64,000 bases of DNA from Haloferax marinum. Lineage in GTDB: Archaea; Halobacteriota; Halobacteria; Halobacteriales; Haloferacaceae. A program made the translations under genes and the position numbers. Below are positions 18,143-28,790 of the stretch, one piece after another (positions within the stretch are counted from its first letter, which is position 1; each line of letters starts with the position of its first letter). The stretch spans positions 1,302,001-1,366,000 of the forward strand of contig NZ_WKJQ01000001.1 of the NCBI RefSeq assembly GCF_009674625.1, in the 5' to 3' direction. The notes beneath the pieces were generated by a model, which had not been told where the DNA came from, searched no databases, and saw only the letters and a program-made list of their open reading frames with translations.

Positions 18143-20851
18143 ATGACTACTCAGGGAATCGTCGGACAGTTCCTCTCGTTGAAAGAGGAGACCGACGCCG
18201 ACCTGCTCGCCATGCAGTGCGGAGACTTCTACGAGTTTTTCGGAGACGACGCCGAGACGGTCGGGCGCGAACTCGACCTCAAGGTGTCACAGAAGTCGTC
18301 GCACGGGTCGTCGTACCCGATGGCGGGCGTGCCGTTGAACGACCTGACGCCCTATCTCAAGGCGCTGGTCGAACACGGCTATCGGGTCGCCGTCGCCGAC
18401 CAGTACGAGACGGAGTCGGGTGACTTCGGCCGACGCATCACGCGCGTCGTCACGCCCGGCACACTCCTCGAAACCTCGCGGGCAGACGCACAGTTCCTCG
18501 CCGCCGTCGTGAGCGGACCCGACGGCGTGGGCCTCGCGTTTGCCGACATCACCACCGGACAGTTCCTCGTTACTGAAGCCACCACTGTCGAGGACGCGGC
18601 CGCCGAACTCTACCGCTTCGCGCCGGTGGAAGTTCTCCCCGGACCAGACCTCCGCTCCGACGACGAGACGCTCTCGCGTCTCAGAGAAGCGACAGACGCC
18701 TCGTTCTCACTGTTCTCTGCCGAGGCGTTCGCACCGGGTCGCGCACGTCACGCCGTCCGCGAGCAGTTTGGCGAATCCACCGTCGAGAGCGTCGGCCTCG
18801 ACTCCGAGTTAGCGACGCAAGCGGCGGGGGGTATCCTCGCGTACGTCGAGGAGACGGGCGCTGGCGTGCTTCGGTCGATGACGCGACTCCGCGTCTACCA
18901 TCCGAGCGATATGCTCGAACTCGACGCCACCACACAGCGAAATCTCGAACTCACAGAGACGATGCACGGCGACCGGTCGGGGTCGCTGTTCGACACGATA
19001 GACCACACGATGACCTCGCCCGGCGGGCGTCTCCTCCGGGAGTGGTTGACCCGTCCCCGTCGTGACCAAGACGTCCTCTCACGCCGTCTGGACGCAGTGG
19101 AGTCACTGGCGTCCGCCGCGCTCGCCCGCGAACGCGTCCGTGAGGTACTCGACGGTGCGTACGACCTCGAACGACTCGCCTCTCGTACCGCGTCGGGAAC
19201 TGCCGGCGCGTCGGACCTGCTTTCGGTCCGCGACACACTCGACATCCTCCCCGCCCTTACAGACGCCATCGAAGGAACGGAACTCGCCGATTCGCCGCTG
19301 GTCGACGTCGTGGCGCGACCCGACAGAGGCGCCGCGGCGGCGCTCCACACAGAACTCGCCGACGCACTCGCAGACGACCCGCCGAAGACGGTCACACAAG
19401 GCGGGTTGTTCCAGAAGGGCTACGACGACGACCTCGACGAACTCATCGACCGACACGACGACGTGAAGTCGTGGCTCGACACGCTCGCCCAGCGTGAAAA
19501 GCGCCAACACGGCCTCTCACACGTCACCGTCGACCGCAACAAGACCGACGGCTACTACATCCAGGTCGGCAAGTCCGTCGCCGACCAGGTCCCCGACCAC
19601 TACCGACAGATAAAGACGCTCAAGAACTCCAAACGGTTCGTCACCGAGGAGTTAGAGGAGAAAGAACGCGACGTACTCCGACTCGAAGAAGCCCGCGGCG
19701 ACCTCGAATACGACCTGTTTCAGGACCTCCGCGAACGCGTCGCCCAGCACGCCGAACTCCTCCAAGACGTCGGCCGTGCGATAGCAGAGGTGGACGCACT
19801 GGCGTCGCTTTCGACCCACGCCGCCGGAAACGGGTGGACACGCCCAAGCCTGACCGAAGCGGGACCGCTCCACATCGAGGCGGGTCGCCACCCCGTCGTG
19901 GAGACGACCACAGAGTTCGTCCCGAACGACCTGCACATGGACCGCGAGCGTGGCTTCCTCATCGTCACCGGGCCGAACATGTCGGGGAAATCTACCTACA
20001 TGCGTCAGGCGGCGCTCATCACGCTCCTCGCACAGGTCGGGAGTTTCGTCCCCGCGCGCTCGGCCACCATCGGCGTCGTCGACGGCATCTACACCCGCGT
20101 CGGCGCACTGGACGAACTCGCACAGGGTCGGTCGACGTTCATGGTGGAGATGCAGGAACTCTCGAACATCCTCCACTCGGCGACAGACGAATCGCTCGTC
20201 ATCCTCGACGAAGTCGGCCGCGGAACGGCCACCTACGACGGCATCTCCATCGCGTGGGCGGCCACCGAGTACCTCCACAACGAGGTTGGCGCGAAGACAC
20301 TGTTCGCGACCCACTACCACGAACTCACGAGTCTCGCGGACCACCTCGACAGAGTAGCGAACGTCCACGTCGCGGCGGACGAACGCGACGGTGACGTGAC
20401 GTTCCTTCGGACCGTCGTCGATGGGCCGACCGACCGGAGTTACGGGATTCACGTCGCCGACCTCGCCGGCGTCCCGCGACCCGTCGTGGACCGCGCCTCA
20501 GACGTGCTCGACAGACTCCGCGACGAGAAGGCAATCGAGGCCAAAGGCTCCGGGTCGTCCGAACCGGTTCAGGCCGTCTTCGACGTCGGGAGTGGCCAGA
20601 TGAAGGTCGCGAGCGGCGGTGGAAGCGGGAATCCTGCGAATGGGTCGGCCCAAAAGGCCGCGGCCGACACGGAATCCAAACCCGACCCAAAACCAGCAAT
20701 CGACCCCGAGATGGAGGCCGTCCTCGAAGAGCTCAAATCGACCGACGTGAACGCCACCTCGCCGATAGACCTGATGGCGAAGGTGCAAGCGTGGCAGTCG
20801 AAGTTGGACGGCAACCAGTCGGAAGGCGACCACTCGGAGGGTGGCCGATGA
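18143..20851 (+). CDS. mutS: DNA mismatch repair protein MutS
   Basis: Mismatch-recognition ATPase, 902 residues from ATG 18143. The N-terminal mismatch-binding domain has the Phe-x-Glu motif in [10 protein letters not shown] (about residues 26-35). The lever/clamp region follows, then the ATPase with Walker [10 protein letters not shown] near 610, Walker [11 protein letters not shown] and the helix-turn-helix end ([13 protein letters not shown]). A TTTTATCC box sits 25-30 bases upstream, so transcription is probably leaderless. The stop overlaps mutL by four bases. A 100-residue low-complexity C-terminal linker precedes the last helices. Confidence 0.97.
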   Translation: MTTQGIVGQFLSLKEETDADLLAMQCGDFYEFFGDDAETVGRELDLKVSQKSSHGSSYPMAGVPLNDLTPYLKALVEHGYRVAVADQYETESGDFGRRITRVVTPGTLLETSRADAQFLAAVVSGPDGVGLAFADITTGQFLVTEATTVEDAAAELYRFAPVEVLPGPDLRSDDETLSRLREATDASFSLFSAEAFAPGRARHAVREQFGESTVESVGLDSELATQAAGGILAYVEETGAGVLRSMTRLRVYHPSDMLELDATTQRNLELTETMHGDRSGSLFDTIDHTMTSPGGRLLREWLTRPRRDQDVLSRRLDAVESLASAALARERVREVLDGAYDLERLASRTASGTAGASDLLSVRDTLDILPALTDAIEGTELADSPLVDVVARPDRGAAAALHTELADALADDPPKTVTQGGLFQKGYDDDLDELIDRHDDVKSWLDTLAQREKRQHGLSHVTVDRNKTDGYYIQVGKSVADQVPDHYRQIKTLKNSKRFVTEELEEKERDVLRLEEARGDLEYDLFQDLRERVAQHAELLQDVGRAIAEVDALASLSTHAAGNGWTRPSLTEAGPLHIEAGRHPVVETTTEFVPNDLHMDRERGFLIVTGPNMSGKSTYMRQAALITLLAQVGSFVPARSATIGVVDGIYTRVGALDELAQGRSTFMVEMQELSNILHSATDESLVILDEVGRGTATYDGISIAWAATEYLHNEVGAKTLFATHYHELTSLADHLDRVANVHVAADERDGDVTFLRTVVDGPTDRSYGIHVADLAGVPRPVVDRASDVLDRLRDEKAIEAKGSGSSEPVQAVFDVGSGQMKVASGGGSGNPANGSAQKAAADTESKPDPKPAIDPEMEAVLEELKSTDVNATSPIDLMAKVQAWQSKLDGNQSEGDHSEGGR

Positions 20852-23004
20852 CGTCCATCAAACAGCTCGACGCGAAGACTATCGACCGAATCGCCGCGGG
20901 CGAGGTGGTCGAGCGACCCGCGTCGGTCGTCAAGGAACTCTTCGAGAACAGCCTCGACGCCGACGCGACGCGCGTCTCAGTCGCCGTCGAATCTGGCGGG
21001 ACCGACGGAATCCGCATCCGCGACGACGGCGTCGGGATGACCGACGAGGAACTCGAACTCTGCGTCCGCGAACACACGACGAGCAAGATTAGCGACATCG
21101 AGGACCTCGAAGCGGGTATCGGAACGCTCGGATTCCGCGGCGAGGCGCTCCACACCATCGGTGCCGTCTCGCGGATGACCATCCGGTCGAAACCCCGCGG
21201 CGGTGACGTCGGGACCGAACTCCGATACGAAGGCGGCGACGTCGAAGAGGTTCGCCCCGCTGGCTGTCCCGAAGGAACGGTGGTCGAAGTCGACGACCTG
21301 TTTTTCAACACGCCCGCCCGCCGGAAGTTCCTCAAGACGACGGCGACGGAGTTCGACCACGTCAACACCGTCGTCACCCACTACGCGCTGGCGAATCCGG
21401 ATATCGCCGTCTCGCTCGAACACGACGACAGAGAGGTGTTCGCCACCGAAGGGCGCGGCGACCTCCAATCGACCGTCCTCTCGGTGTACGGGCGAGAAGT
21501 CGCCGAGTCGATGGTGCCTGTCGAGTACGACGCGCCCGGCATCACAGTCAGCGGCTTGGTGAGCCATCCCGAGACGACCCGAAGTACCCGCGACTATCTC
21601 TCGACGTTCGTCAACGACCGCTACGTCACCGACCGAACCCTCCGAGAGGCCGTCTTAGACGCCTACGGCGGGCAACTCGACGCCGACCGCTACCCGTTCG
21701 CGGTCCTCTTCGTCGACGTCGCACCCGACGCCGTGGACGTGAACGTCCACCCGCGCAAGATGGAAGTCCGGTGGGACGAAGAGTCGCAGGTCAAACGCGA
21801 CGTGACCGACGCAGTCGAAGAAGCACTGTTGAACAGCGGCCTCGTCCGCTCGTCGGCCCCCCGTGGGCTATCGAAAGCCGACGAGACACCGGTGACGCCC
21901 GGCGGTGATGACGATGGTGAGAACGCAGACCCACACGACGTTCGGGACGTTGCTGACGACGCCGACGAGGAAGACGGATTCGACCGGCCGACGGCCAGAG
22001 ACGTGCAATCGACTCGTGAGGGGCGACACGCCGCCGCCGACTCGACCGACTCTCGCTCGTCGCAGTCGCCATCGTCACAGTCGCCGTCGTCACAGTCGCC
22101 GTCGTCACAGTCGCCGTCGTCACAGTCACCGTCGTCCACACCCTCTTCGACGCCACCGACGCCGCCGCGCGAATACGACCTCGCGCCGGGGCCGGAGACG
22201 ACAGAGCAGTCGTCACTGGAGACTGACAGTGATGCCTCTGGGTCTGCTGGAGAGGCCTCGTCGGGGTCCTCCGACTCGTCTGCCGCAGGCGACGGTCCCA
22301 ACGGGTCGCCGCGTCGCATCGCCGCCCCGACGACACAGCGTGACCTCTCTGGCGACGAGGCGTCGCTGACCCCCGAGTTCGACTCGTTGCCGTCGATGCG
22401 AATCCTCGGCCAACTGCTCGACACCTACATCGTCGCCGAGACGAGCGAGGGACTGGTCCTCGTGGACCAACACGCCGCCGACGAGCGCGTGAACTACGAG
22501 CGACTGAAGGCAGAGGTCGAAGGCGACACGCCGACACAGGCGCTGGCGGAACCCGTCGAACTCGAACTGACGGCCCGTGAGGCCGCCCTGTTCGAAGAGT
22601 ACCGCGAGGCGCTGGCACAGGTCGGATTCCACGCTGGACGGACGGGCGACCGAATCGTCTCCGTCCGAACCGTGCCCGCCGTCTTCGACGCCGCACTCGA
22701 CCCCGGACTCGTCCGCGACGCGCTGACGGCGTTCGTCCGTGAGGAGGCCGATGGGGGCCAGCAGACCGTCGATGCCGTCGCCGACGACCTGTTGGCCGAC
22801 CTCGCGTGCTATCCGTCGATTACCGGCAACACGTCGCTCCGCGAGGGGTCGGTTCTGGACCTCCTCGCTGCGCTCGACGACTGCGACAACCCCTACGCCT
22901 GCCCCCACGGCCGGCCGGTCGTCATCGAGGTCGACCGCGACGAGATAGAAGCGCGATTCGAACGCGACTATCCGGGTCACGGCGGGCGACGCACCGAAGA
23001 CTGA
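20848..23004 (+). CDS. mutL: DNA mismatch repair protein MutL
   Basis: GHKL ATPase partner of MutS, 718 residues from the ATG that overlaps the mutS stop (ATGA). ATPase motifs ELFENSLDADA, DDGVGM and GFRGEALHTIG are in the first 110 residues. A Ser/Pro/Gln-rich linker with five repeats of SQSPS occupies about residues 405-435. The C-terminal dimerization domain has DQHAADERVNYE, the metal-dependent endonuclease motif, and CPHGRP. So this MutL should nick DNA, as expected in an organism without MutH. Confidence 0.97.
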   Translation: MTSIKQLDAKTIDRIAAGEVVERPASVVKELFENSLDADATRVSVAVESGGTDGIRIRDDGVGMTDEELELCVREHTTSKISDIEDLEAGIGTLGFRGEALHTIGAVSRMTIRSKPRGGDVGTELRYEGGDVEEVRPAGCPEGTVVEVDDLFFNTPARRKFLKTTATEFDHVNTVVTHYALANPDIAVSLEHDDREVFATEGRGDLQSTVLSVYGREVAESMVPVEYDAPGITVSGLVSHPETTRSTRDYLSTFVNDRYVTDRTLREAVLDAYGGQLDADRYPFAVLFVDVAPDAVDVNVHPRKMEVRWDEESQVKRDVTDAVEEALLNSGLVRSSAPRGLSKADETPVTPGGDDDGENADPHDVRDVADDADEEDGFDRPTARDVQSTREGRHAAADSTDSRSSQSPSSQSPSSQSPSSQSPSSQSPSSTPSSTPPTPPREYDLAPGPETTEQSSLETDSDASGSAGEASSGSSDSSAAGDGPNGSPRRIAAPTTQRDLSGDEASLTPEFDSLPSMRILGQLLDTYIVAETSEGLVLVDQHAADERVNYERLKAEVEGDTPTQALAEPVELELTAREAALFEEYREALAQVGFHAGRTGDRIVSVRTVPAVFDAALDPGLVRDALTAFVREEADGGQQTVDAVADDLLADLACYPSITGNTSLREGSVLDLLAALDDCDNPYACPHGRPVVIEVDRDEIEARFERDYPGHGGRRTED
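22066..22140 (+). repeat. 15-bp minisatellite inside mutL
   Basis: Three perfect tandem units TCGCCGTCGTCACAG (22081-22125), with a one-base variant before and a diverged unit after. In frame, so it encodes SQSPS repeats in the linker. Copy number could vary between strains without a frameshift. Confidence 0.9.
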
Positions 23005-23056
23005 CCGCTCGGCGGCGCGCCGAGGATTAAAGTCGGGACGCCGAGAGGTTCGGACG

Positions 23057-23359
23057 ATGAACCCACTCGTCTTTTTGGGAGTTCTCTTCGGGCCCCTCGT
23101 TCTCGTGGTCTCGTATCTCTTCACGGCCGCGACTGGGCCGGGAGTCCCACCGTGGGCGGACGTCGCGGGCGGTGCGATTCGACTCTACGGGACGGCCCTC
23201 GCGGCTATCGTCGCCCCGATTGCGCTCCATCTCGACCGACTCACCGTCGCTCGACAGTCCGACTGGGTGCCTTCTCCTATTTATTACCTCGTGGCCGTGC
23301 CCTTCCTGAGTATCCCCGTCTCGGTCGTCTATCTCGTCCGGCGGTTTACGTCGGTCTGA
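23057..23359 (+). CDS. small membrane protein, unknown
   Basis: A 100-residue protein with three hydrophobic segments (about residues 4-25, 40-60 and 76-95) and short polar loops. The ATG follows the mutL stop by 52 bases on the same strand. No motif recognised. Codon use matches its neighbours, which supports it as a real gene. Confidence 0.65.
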   Translation: MNPLVFLGVLFGPLVLVVSYLFTAATGPGVPPWADVAGGAIRLYGTALAAIVAPIALHLDRLTVARQSDWVPSPIYYLVAVPFLSIPVSVVYLVRRFTSV

Positions 23360-23458
23360 GGACCGAACTCAGCGCGGGACGAAGACAGAGAATCGAGAGC
23401 AGTCGCGCCATTCGACACCAACGCCGGAGGTTTATACCGCGACTGCGAACCCCCGTGC

Positions 23459-24415
23459 ATGACAACTCTCGTGACCTTCGGTGAGACGATGCTTCGCCTA
23501 TCGCCGCCGCGTGGCGAGCGACTCGAGACGGCCCGCGAATTCGAAGTCCAGGCGGGCGGTGCAGAGAGTAACGTCGCCGTCGCCGCGGCACGACTCGGCC
23601 ACGACGCAGCGTGGTTCTCGAAACTCCCCGACTCGCCGCTCGGCCGCCGCGTCGTCGGCGAACTGCGAAGTCACGGCGTCGACACCGACGGCGTCGTCTG
23701 GGACGACGACCACCGGCAGGGACTCTACTATCTCGAACACGGTGTCTCCCCGCGCCCGACGAACGTCGTCTACGACCGAGCAGACGCCGCGGTGACGACG
23801 CTGGAGACGGACGAACTCGGCCTCGACGCGGTACGGGAGGCAGACAGCTGCTACACGAGCGGAATCACGCCCGCGCTCTCGGAGACGCTTCGAAACACGA
23901 CAGCCGACGTGCTCGCCGCGGCACAGGAGGCCGGAACGACGACGGCGTTCGACCTGAACTACCGGTCGAAACTCTGGGAACCCGAGGCGGCGGCCGATGC
24001 CTACCGTGACCTGTTCGACTCCATCGACGTCCTGTTCGCGGCACAGCGAGACGCCGAGGCGGTTCTCGGGCGCGAGGGAGACGCCGAAACCATCGCCCGC
24101 GGACTCGCCGCCGACTTCGACTTCGAGACAGTCGTCGTCACCCGCGGTGCCGAGGGGTCGCTCGCACTCACCGACGGCGAAGTGTACGAACAGGGCGTCT
24201 ACGAGGCCGAAACCCACGACGCCATCGGAACGGGTGACGCGTTCGTCGGCGGGTTCCTCGCGAAACGACTCGACGGCGGCGACGTCGCCGAATCGCTCCA
24301 GTGGGCCGCCGCGACGGCGTCGTTCAAGCGAACCATCGAGGGCGACGTGGCCGTCGTGACGCCCGACGACGTCGAACGCGTCGTCGCAGCGGAAGGCGAC
24401 GGAATCTCGCGGTAG
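23459..24415 (+). CDS. kdgK: 2-keto-3-deoxygluconate kinase (PfkB family)
   Basis: Sugar kinase of the PfkB/ribokinase family, 318 residues, the length of haloarchaeal KDG kinases. It phosphorylates 2-keto-3-deoxygluconate in the semi-phosphorylative Entner-Doudoroff route. N-terminal [12 protein letters not shown] and [16 protein letters not shown], and the C-terminal signature [14 protein letters not shown] with the catalytic Asp. A TTTATA box at 23431-23436 lies 23-28 bases before the ATG, so the start is leaderless. Substrate assignment rests on overall similarity; another ketosugar is possible. Confidence 0.85.
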   Translation: MTTLVTFGETMLRLSPPRGERLETAREFEVQAGGAESNVAVAAARLGHDAAWFSKLPDSPLGRRVVGELRSHGVDTDGVVWDDDHRQGLYYLEHGVSPRPTNVVYDRADAAVTTLETDELGLDAVREADSCYTSGITPALSETLRNTTADVLAAAQEAGTTTAFDLNYRSKLWEPEAAADAYRDLFDSIDVLFAAQRDAEAVLGREGDAETIARGLAADFDFETVVVTRGAEGSLALTDGEVYEQGVYEAETHDAIGTGDAFVGGFLAKRLDGGDVAESLQWAAATASFKRTIEGDVAVVTPDDVERVVAAEGDGISR

Positions 24416-24600
24416 GTGTGACGGACGCCCTCGACGTCCGTCGTCGGGCGTACCGTCGAGAACCACACTTCAGTTGACGGTCTCTTTTTGGGGTTCGAGT
24501 GACCCTCCCGTGTGTTCGAGAGTCACGAGCCAGAGTTTCGGATGGTAGTGAATACCAATAACACGCAATTCCATTCCAGTTTTCTTTGAGAATTGTCTCT

Positions 24601-24627
24601 ATTATTGTACGTTTAGACAACAATAAT
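24601..24627. promoter_or_regulatory. inverted repeat upstream of nhaC-like gene
   Basis: ATTATTGT and ACAATAAT, perfect 8-base arms with an 11-base spacer, lie in a very AT-rich patch 62 bases before the antiporter ATG. Candidate operator. Confidence 0.45.
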
Positions 24628-24689
24628 GAACATTCATCTCGTTCAAAAAGTCAGATTCAAATCCGAGACCACGATAACCCGGTTCGGAA

Positions 24690-26174
24690 ATGGCATCACT
24701 CTCGTTCGAACCGCTGACGTACGACGACATCCCGGACGACGAGCGTCCGTCGTTCGCACAGGCGCTCGTTCCCGTCGTCGGGATGCTCGTCTTCCTGAGT
24801 GTCGGAGTCATCTGGCTCGGCCTCGACCCGCAGTTACCGCTCCTGTGGGGTGTCATCCTCACCGGCGCAGTGGGTCGGTACTGGCTCGGCCTCTCGTGGT
24901 CTCGACTCTCCGAGGGCATCCGTGACGGCATCAACATGGGTATGTCGGCACTGCTCATCCTCCTCGTCGTCTACATGCTCATCTCGACGTGGACCGCCGC
25001 AGGGACGATTCCCGCGCTCATCTACTACGGACTCGACCTGCTGTCGCCGGCGGTGTTCCTCCCGGCGGCGACGCTGCTCTCGGCCGTCGTGACGTTCGCC
25101 ATCGGGTCGTCGTGGACCACCGCGGCGACGCTCGGCGTCGCCTTCATCGGCATCGGGTCGGGTCTCGGCATGCCGAACGCCATGACTGCGGGTGCAGTCC
25201 TGACGGGCGCGTACACCGGCGACAAGATTTCGCCGTTCTCGGACACGACGAACCTCGCAGCAGCAGTCACGAACACCGACCTGATGACACACGTGCGGAC
25301 GATGCGCGTCGGCACGAGCATCGCACTCGCCATCTCGCTCGTCGCCTACACCGCGCTCGGACTCACGGCGTCGGGGAACATCCCGGCAGGTCGCGTCGTC
25401 GAGATTCAGACGGCAATCACCAGCACCTACAGCGTGAACCCGCTGGTGTTCGCGCCGCTTCTCGTCACCTTCGTCCTCGCACTCCGTGGCTACCCGGCAC
25501 TGCCCTCTATCGTCGCGGGCGTCGTCGCCGGCACGCTCACCCAACTGTTCGTCCAGGGGCCAGTCGCCATCGACACCTTCGTCGGCGCGTGGAACGTCGC
25601 CTTCGCGGGCACGTCTCCCGAGACGGGCGTGAAGACGGTCGATTCGCTCCTCGCGTCGGGCGGGTTGCTCGGGTCGTCGTGGACGATGACGGTCATCCTC
25701 GCGTCGCTGTCGCTCGGGGGCATCCTCGAACGAACTGGCTGTATCGCCGTCATCGCCCACGAGATGCGTCGTGTCCTCACCTCGGTGTCGTCGCTCACGA
25801 TTGGGACGGCAACCTCGTCGCTGGCGATGAACGCCATCGCCGCCGACCAGTACATGAGTATCGTCGTGCCGGGGATGAGTTTCCGCGGCCTCTACGACGA
25901 GTTCGAACTCGACAGCAGAAACCTCTCTCGCGCCGTCGAATCCGCCGGGACGACGACGAGCGCGCTCATCCCGTGGGGGACCGGTGGCGCGTACATGGCC
26001 GACGTACTGGGTGTGCCGACGCTCCAGTACGCCCCGTACTACTTCCTCGGATTCCTCTCACCGCTCGTCCTCGTCGTGATGGGACTGACCGGGTGGCGCA
26101 TCACGAAACAGGAGTCTGATACTCAGGCCGGTCTGCGCGGTGCGTTCGCGTCGTTGGCCGACGACGACGACTGA
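24690..26174 (+). CDS. nhaC: Na+/H+ antiporter, NhaC family
   Basis: Polytopic membrane antiporter of 494 residues with about twelve helices. Conserved NhaC stretches are visible: FAIGSSWTTAATLGVAFIGIG, TGAYTGDKISPFSDTTNLAAA and NAIAADQYMSIVVPG. It would extrude sodium in exchange for protons across the cytoplasmic membrane, important in high salt. Monocistronic by context, with a 270-base AT-rich upstream region that holds an inverted repeat. Ion specificity is inferred from the family; some members exchange malate/lactate. Confidence 0.9.
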   Translation: MASLSFEPLTYDDIPDDERPSFAQALVPVVGMLVFLSVGVIWLGLDPQLPLLWGVILTGAVGRYWLGLSWSRLSEGIRDGINMGMSALLILLVVYMLISTWTAAGTIPALIYYGLDLLSPAVFLPAATLLSAVVTFAIGSSWTTAATLGVAFIGIGSGLGMPNAMTAGAVLTGAYTGDKISPFSDTTNLAAAVTNTDLMTHVRTMRVGTSIALAISLVAYTALGLTASGNIPAGRVVEIQTAITSTYSVNPLVFAPLLVTFVLALRGYPALPSIVAGVVAGTLTQLFVQGPVAIDTFVGAWNVAFAGTSPETGVKTVDSLLASGGLLGSSWTMTVILASLSLGGILERTGCIAVIAHEMRRVLTSVSSLTIGTATSSLAMNAIAADQYMSIVVPGMSFRGLYDEFELDSRNLSRAVESAGTTTSALIPWGTGGAYMADVLGVPTLQYAPYYFLGFLSPLVLVVMGLTGWRITKQESDTQAGLRGAFASLADDDD

Positions 26175-26250
26175 CGCAGCGAACTCTCCGTTCGCGGTAG
26201 CCGAGTAATCGACCGGCAGGTGTATTTTGGTCCATCCAGTAGCCGACGAT

Positions 26251-26922
26251 ATGGAGGTCACGACGGCCGGGAGATTCCGCGTCTACCGCAGTCCACGAGA
26301 CCGAGACGAGTTGCTCTTGCTCGAACGACCCGACGAGGCCGTCGACTGGACCGACCCGAACGCCGTCGCGAACGCCGACGACGCCTTCTCACCGACGTAC
26401 GTCTCGCAGACGGGATACGACGGCGACCTCTCGGAACGCGTCTCGGAACTCGAACCGGGGAACGAAATCGAGGCGACGCTGACGTGGGACGACGGCACTC
26501 CGCGATTCGCGTCGGTGTCGGTCGTCGACCGGACGCGATTTCGGTTCGTCGGGGCCGCGACGGGACTGTTCGAGGCCGCCCGCGACACGTGGCGGTCCGT
26601 CCCTGACGGCGACGCCATCGGCTCTCGCGTCACCTACGGAACCGACGGCGACCCGAACGCCGTCCTCTACGTCTTCGCAAAACAACCTGGTGCGCGCGAC
26701 CTGTTCGAGGAGTTCACAGACGGTGTCGTGCCGCTCGACCCGCTGTTAGGGCGACTCGCAGTCGAGACCCGCAGTGCAGATGCGACGGGCGAGGTCACCG
26801 TCCCCGACGCGCCCCGTGAGGTGTTCGTGATTCGGCCACTCGACGAGGAGTTCGTCCTCGTCGCTATCGCGTTCGACAGAGACGGGTTGTTCGCGGAGAC
26901 GATGCGCGAGACGTACTGTTGA
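26251..26922 (+). CDS. conserved haloarchaeal protein, unknown (DUF6663-like)
   Basis: Soluble acidic protein of 223 residues with no membrane segment and no catalytic motif I recognise. The ATG at 26251 is preferred: a TATTTTGG box lies about 26 bases upstream, giving a leaderless start; the TTG at 26227 would overlap it. The sequence recalls a halophile-only family annotated as DUF6663 (from memory). No function assigned. Confidence 0.65.
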   Translation: MEVTTAGRFRVYRSPRDRDELLLLERPDEAVDWTDPNAVANADDAFSPTYVSQTGYDGDLSERVSELEPGNEIEATLTWDDGTPRFASVSVVDRTRFRFVGAATGLFEAARDTWRSVPDGDAIGSRVTYGTDGDPNAVLYVFAKQPGARDLFEEFTDGVVPLDPLLGRLAVETRSADATGEVTVPDAPREVFVIRPLDEEFVLVAIAFDRDGLFAETMRETYC

Positions 26923-26945
26923 GTCACTGCGGCGCTGCTCTCATC

Positions 26946-27104
26946 TCACTCGGAGTCTGCCTCTGCTTCGTTCGTCACCCGAGAACCACACTCTGAACAC
27001 CGGTAGACTGCACGCCAGCCACCTCCGGTGACGTATCGTCGTCGAAAAGAGTGTCTCGCCCCGCACTCGGGGCAGACCGACGGAAGGTCGTCGGGTTCGG
27101 CCAT
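26946..27104 (-). CDS. zinc-ribbon microprotein (52 aa)
   Basis: A short gene: the ATG at 27104 opens a 52-residue frame ending TGA at 26946-26948. The protein starts MAEPDDLPSV and has CPEC at residues 11-14 and CSEC at 36-39, a four-cysteine zinc ribbon, with a basic stretch between and an acidic tail. Such microproteins are common in haloarchaea and often act in regulation. It converges on the preceding gene. No more specific role can be read. Confidence 0.72.
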   Translation of the reverse strand: MAEPDDLPSVCPECGARHSFRRRYVTGGGWRAVYRCSECGSRVTNEAEADSE

Positions 27105-27175
27105 GCCTCCACTTGTGTCGGAGGTGACCTAAGTGTCCTCCCGGCCGGCAGACCGCCGCACGCTTGCTCGACTGC

Positions 27176-28144
27176 TCAGTTCCACTCGGGTTCGACGCGT
27201 GCAGTCGGTTCTTCGCCCTCGAAGACCCGTTTGACGTCAGAGGCAGTCTGTTCGTTCACCTCGGCTTTCGCCTCGACCGAGCACCACGCGGCGTGTGGCG
27301 AGAGGACGGCGTTCTCTAACTCGCGGAGTGGCGAGTCGGCCGGGAGCGGTTCTTCTTCGAACACGTCGAGTCCGGCGGCGGCGATGTCGCCCTCGCGGAG
27401 CGCCTCGGCGAGCGCGTCTTCGTCGATGACGACGCCGCGGCCCGTGTTCACGACGATGGCCTCGTCGTCGAGCGCGTCGAACGCGTCGGCGTCGACCATG
27501 CCGCGCGTCTCCGGGGTCGCCGGCGCGTTGACAGAGAGATAGTCCGACCGAGCGTAGAGTTCGTCGAGGGTGACGCGTTCGGCACCGAACTCGTCGAGGA
27601 CCTCGTCGTCGACGTAGGGGTCGTAGACGACCATCTCGAGGCCGAATCCAGCACAGATTTCGGCGGTGCGCCTGGCGATTGCGCCGAACGAGAGGAAGCC
27701 GAGCGTCCGGCCCTTCATCCGATGGAGGTCACGACCGGGTGCCGCTGGCCACTCTCCCGCTCGGACCGCCCGGTCGTACGTAGGCGTCGCCCGGATACAC
27801 GACAGGAGGAGGGCGACGCTGTGAGTCGCCACCTCGTCGGTGCAGTACGAAGGGACGTTCGTGACGACGACGTCGTGCTCTGCGGCCGCTTCGACGTCGA
27901 TGTTGTCGAATCCGACGGCGGCACGAGCGACGACGGTGAGGTCGAGTTGGGAGAGCGCCTCGGCGGTGACCGGCGTGTTGATGTCGGTGACGACCGCGTC
28001 GGCGTCGGCGGCGCGGCAGGCCTCGACGAGTGCATCTTCTGACCCGAGTTTGGCGACGTGTAACTCGGCAACGTCCCCGAGGAGACGACGCTGGTGTTCG
28101 GGGTCCACCATATGAAAGTCGCTGAGCACGACGTTATAACTCAT
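27176..28144 (-). CDS. D-2-hydroxyacid dehydrogenase (CtBP/SerA-like)
   Basis: NAD(P)-dependent dehydrogenase of 322 residues. The Rossmann motif is GFLSFGAIAR (about residues 149-158), a variant of GxGxxG with Ser and Ala. Catalytic Arg in NTGRGVVID, Glu in DVFEEEPLP and His in LSPHAAW are all present. It reduces or oxidises a 2-hydroxy acid; the substrate is unknown (glyoxylate, 3-phosphoglycerate and others are possible). It resembles the C-terminal-binding-protein branch more than SerA, because it lacks the ACT domain. Confidence 0.86.
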   Translation of the reverse strand: MSYNVVLSDFHMVDPEHQRRLLGDVAELHVAKLGSEDALVEACRAADADAVVTDINTPVTAEALSQLDLTVVARAAVGFDNIDVEAAAEHDVVVTNVPSYCTDEVATHSVALLLSCIRATPTYDRAVRAGEWPAAPGRDLHRMKGRTLGFLSFGAIARRTAEICAGFGLEMVVYDPYVDDEVLDEFGAERVTLDELYARSDYLSVNAPATPETRGMVDADAFDALDDEAIVVNTGRGVVIDEDALAEALREGDIAAAGLDVFEEEPLPADSPLRELENAVLSPHAAWCSVEAKAEVNEQTASDVKRVFEGEEPTARVEPEWN

Positions 28145-28292
28145 ATTCGGGTAAACTATTCTGGCGGAGCTACTTGATTGTGTCCCGTATTCCCGGTAGA
28201 CAACTACGCTGAACGATGATGAGAGACGCTCTGTCGGCTACTGAGGGCGAAATGTACCTGCCGGTGAATTACTCGGATACCGAGAACAGAGA

Positions 28293-28790
28293 TTATCGCT
28301 CTTGTGACCACCGCTGGTAGAGGCTGGACCCACCGATGACGGCGAAGACGAGTGCGGCGAGAATCGAGGCACCCACAGAGGAGATGAGCGGGACGTCCAC
28401 GGTGACAGCGACCATGAGCACGAGGCCGAGTGCCGAGAGCGTGGCGTAGTACTCACTCCACGAGAGTTCGCCCTCGGGAACGACTTCCATGTAGACGGTG
28501 ACGTCGCCTGCTTCCGCCAGCGACACTTCTTTCGACTCTTCGTTGTACTCGACGATGTCCAGTTCGTCGAGTTTCGGGATGTGTGTCTGCTGGAGCGAGA
28601 CGTACGCACTCTGTCGGATGTTCCGTGGTGGTGGTGACTCACCCGTCTCGGCCTCCGCGATACGTTCTGCGAGCTCTCGGAGCGTCATGTTCCCGTCCTG
28701 TAGGAACTCGATCGCCATCCGACGGCGGTCGTTACTCAGTACCTCGTGAATACGCGTCTCGGATAGTTCGGTGTCAGGTGATGTCGCCAT
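28293..28790 (-). CDS. winged-helix protein with two membrane segments (DUF7344-like)
   Basis: A 165-residue protein: an N-terminal helix-turn-helix-like domain (about residues 10-95: IHEVLSNDRRRMAIEFLQ, LRELAERIAEAETG, HIPKLDELDIVEYN) followed by two hydrophobic helices at about residues 115-155. This matches a large haloarchaeal family of membrane-anchored winged-helix proteins. Target genes unknown. A standalone gene with a 250-base region upstream before nikR. Confidence 0.78.
   Translation of the reverse strand: MATSPDTELSETRIHEVLSNDRRRMAIEFLQDGNMTLRELAERIAEAETGESPPPRNIRQSAYVSLQQTHIPKLDELDIVEYNEESKEVSLAEAGDVTVYMEVVPEGELSWSEYYATLSALGLVLMVAVTVDVPLISSVGASILAALVFAVIGGSSLYQRWSQER

Noticed and set aside
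22066..22140. Possible CRISPR array in repeated TCGCCGTCGTCACAG units
   Set aside because: Units are directly adjacent with no spacers and lie in frame inside mutL.
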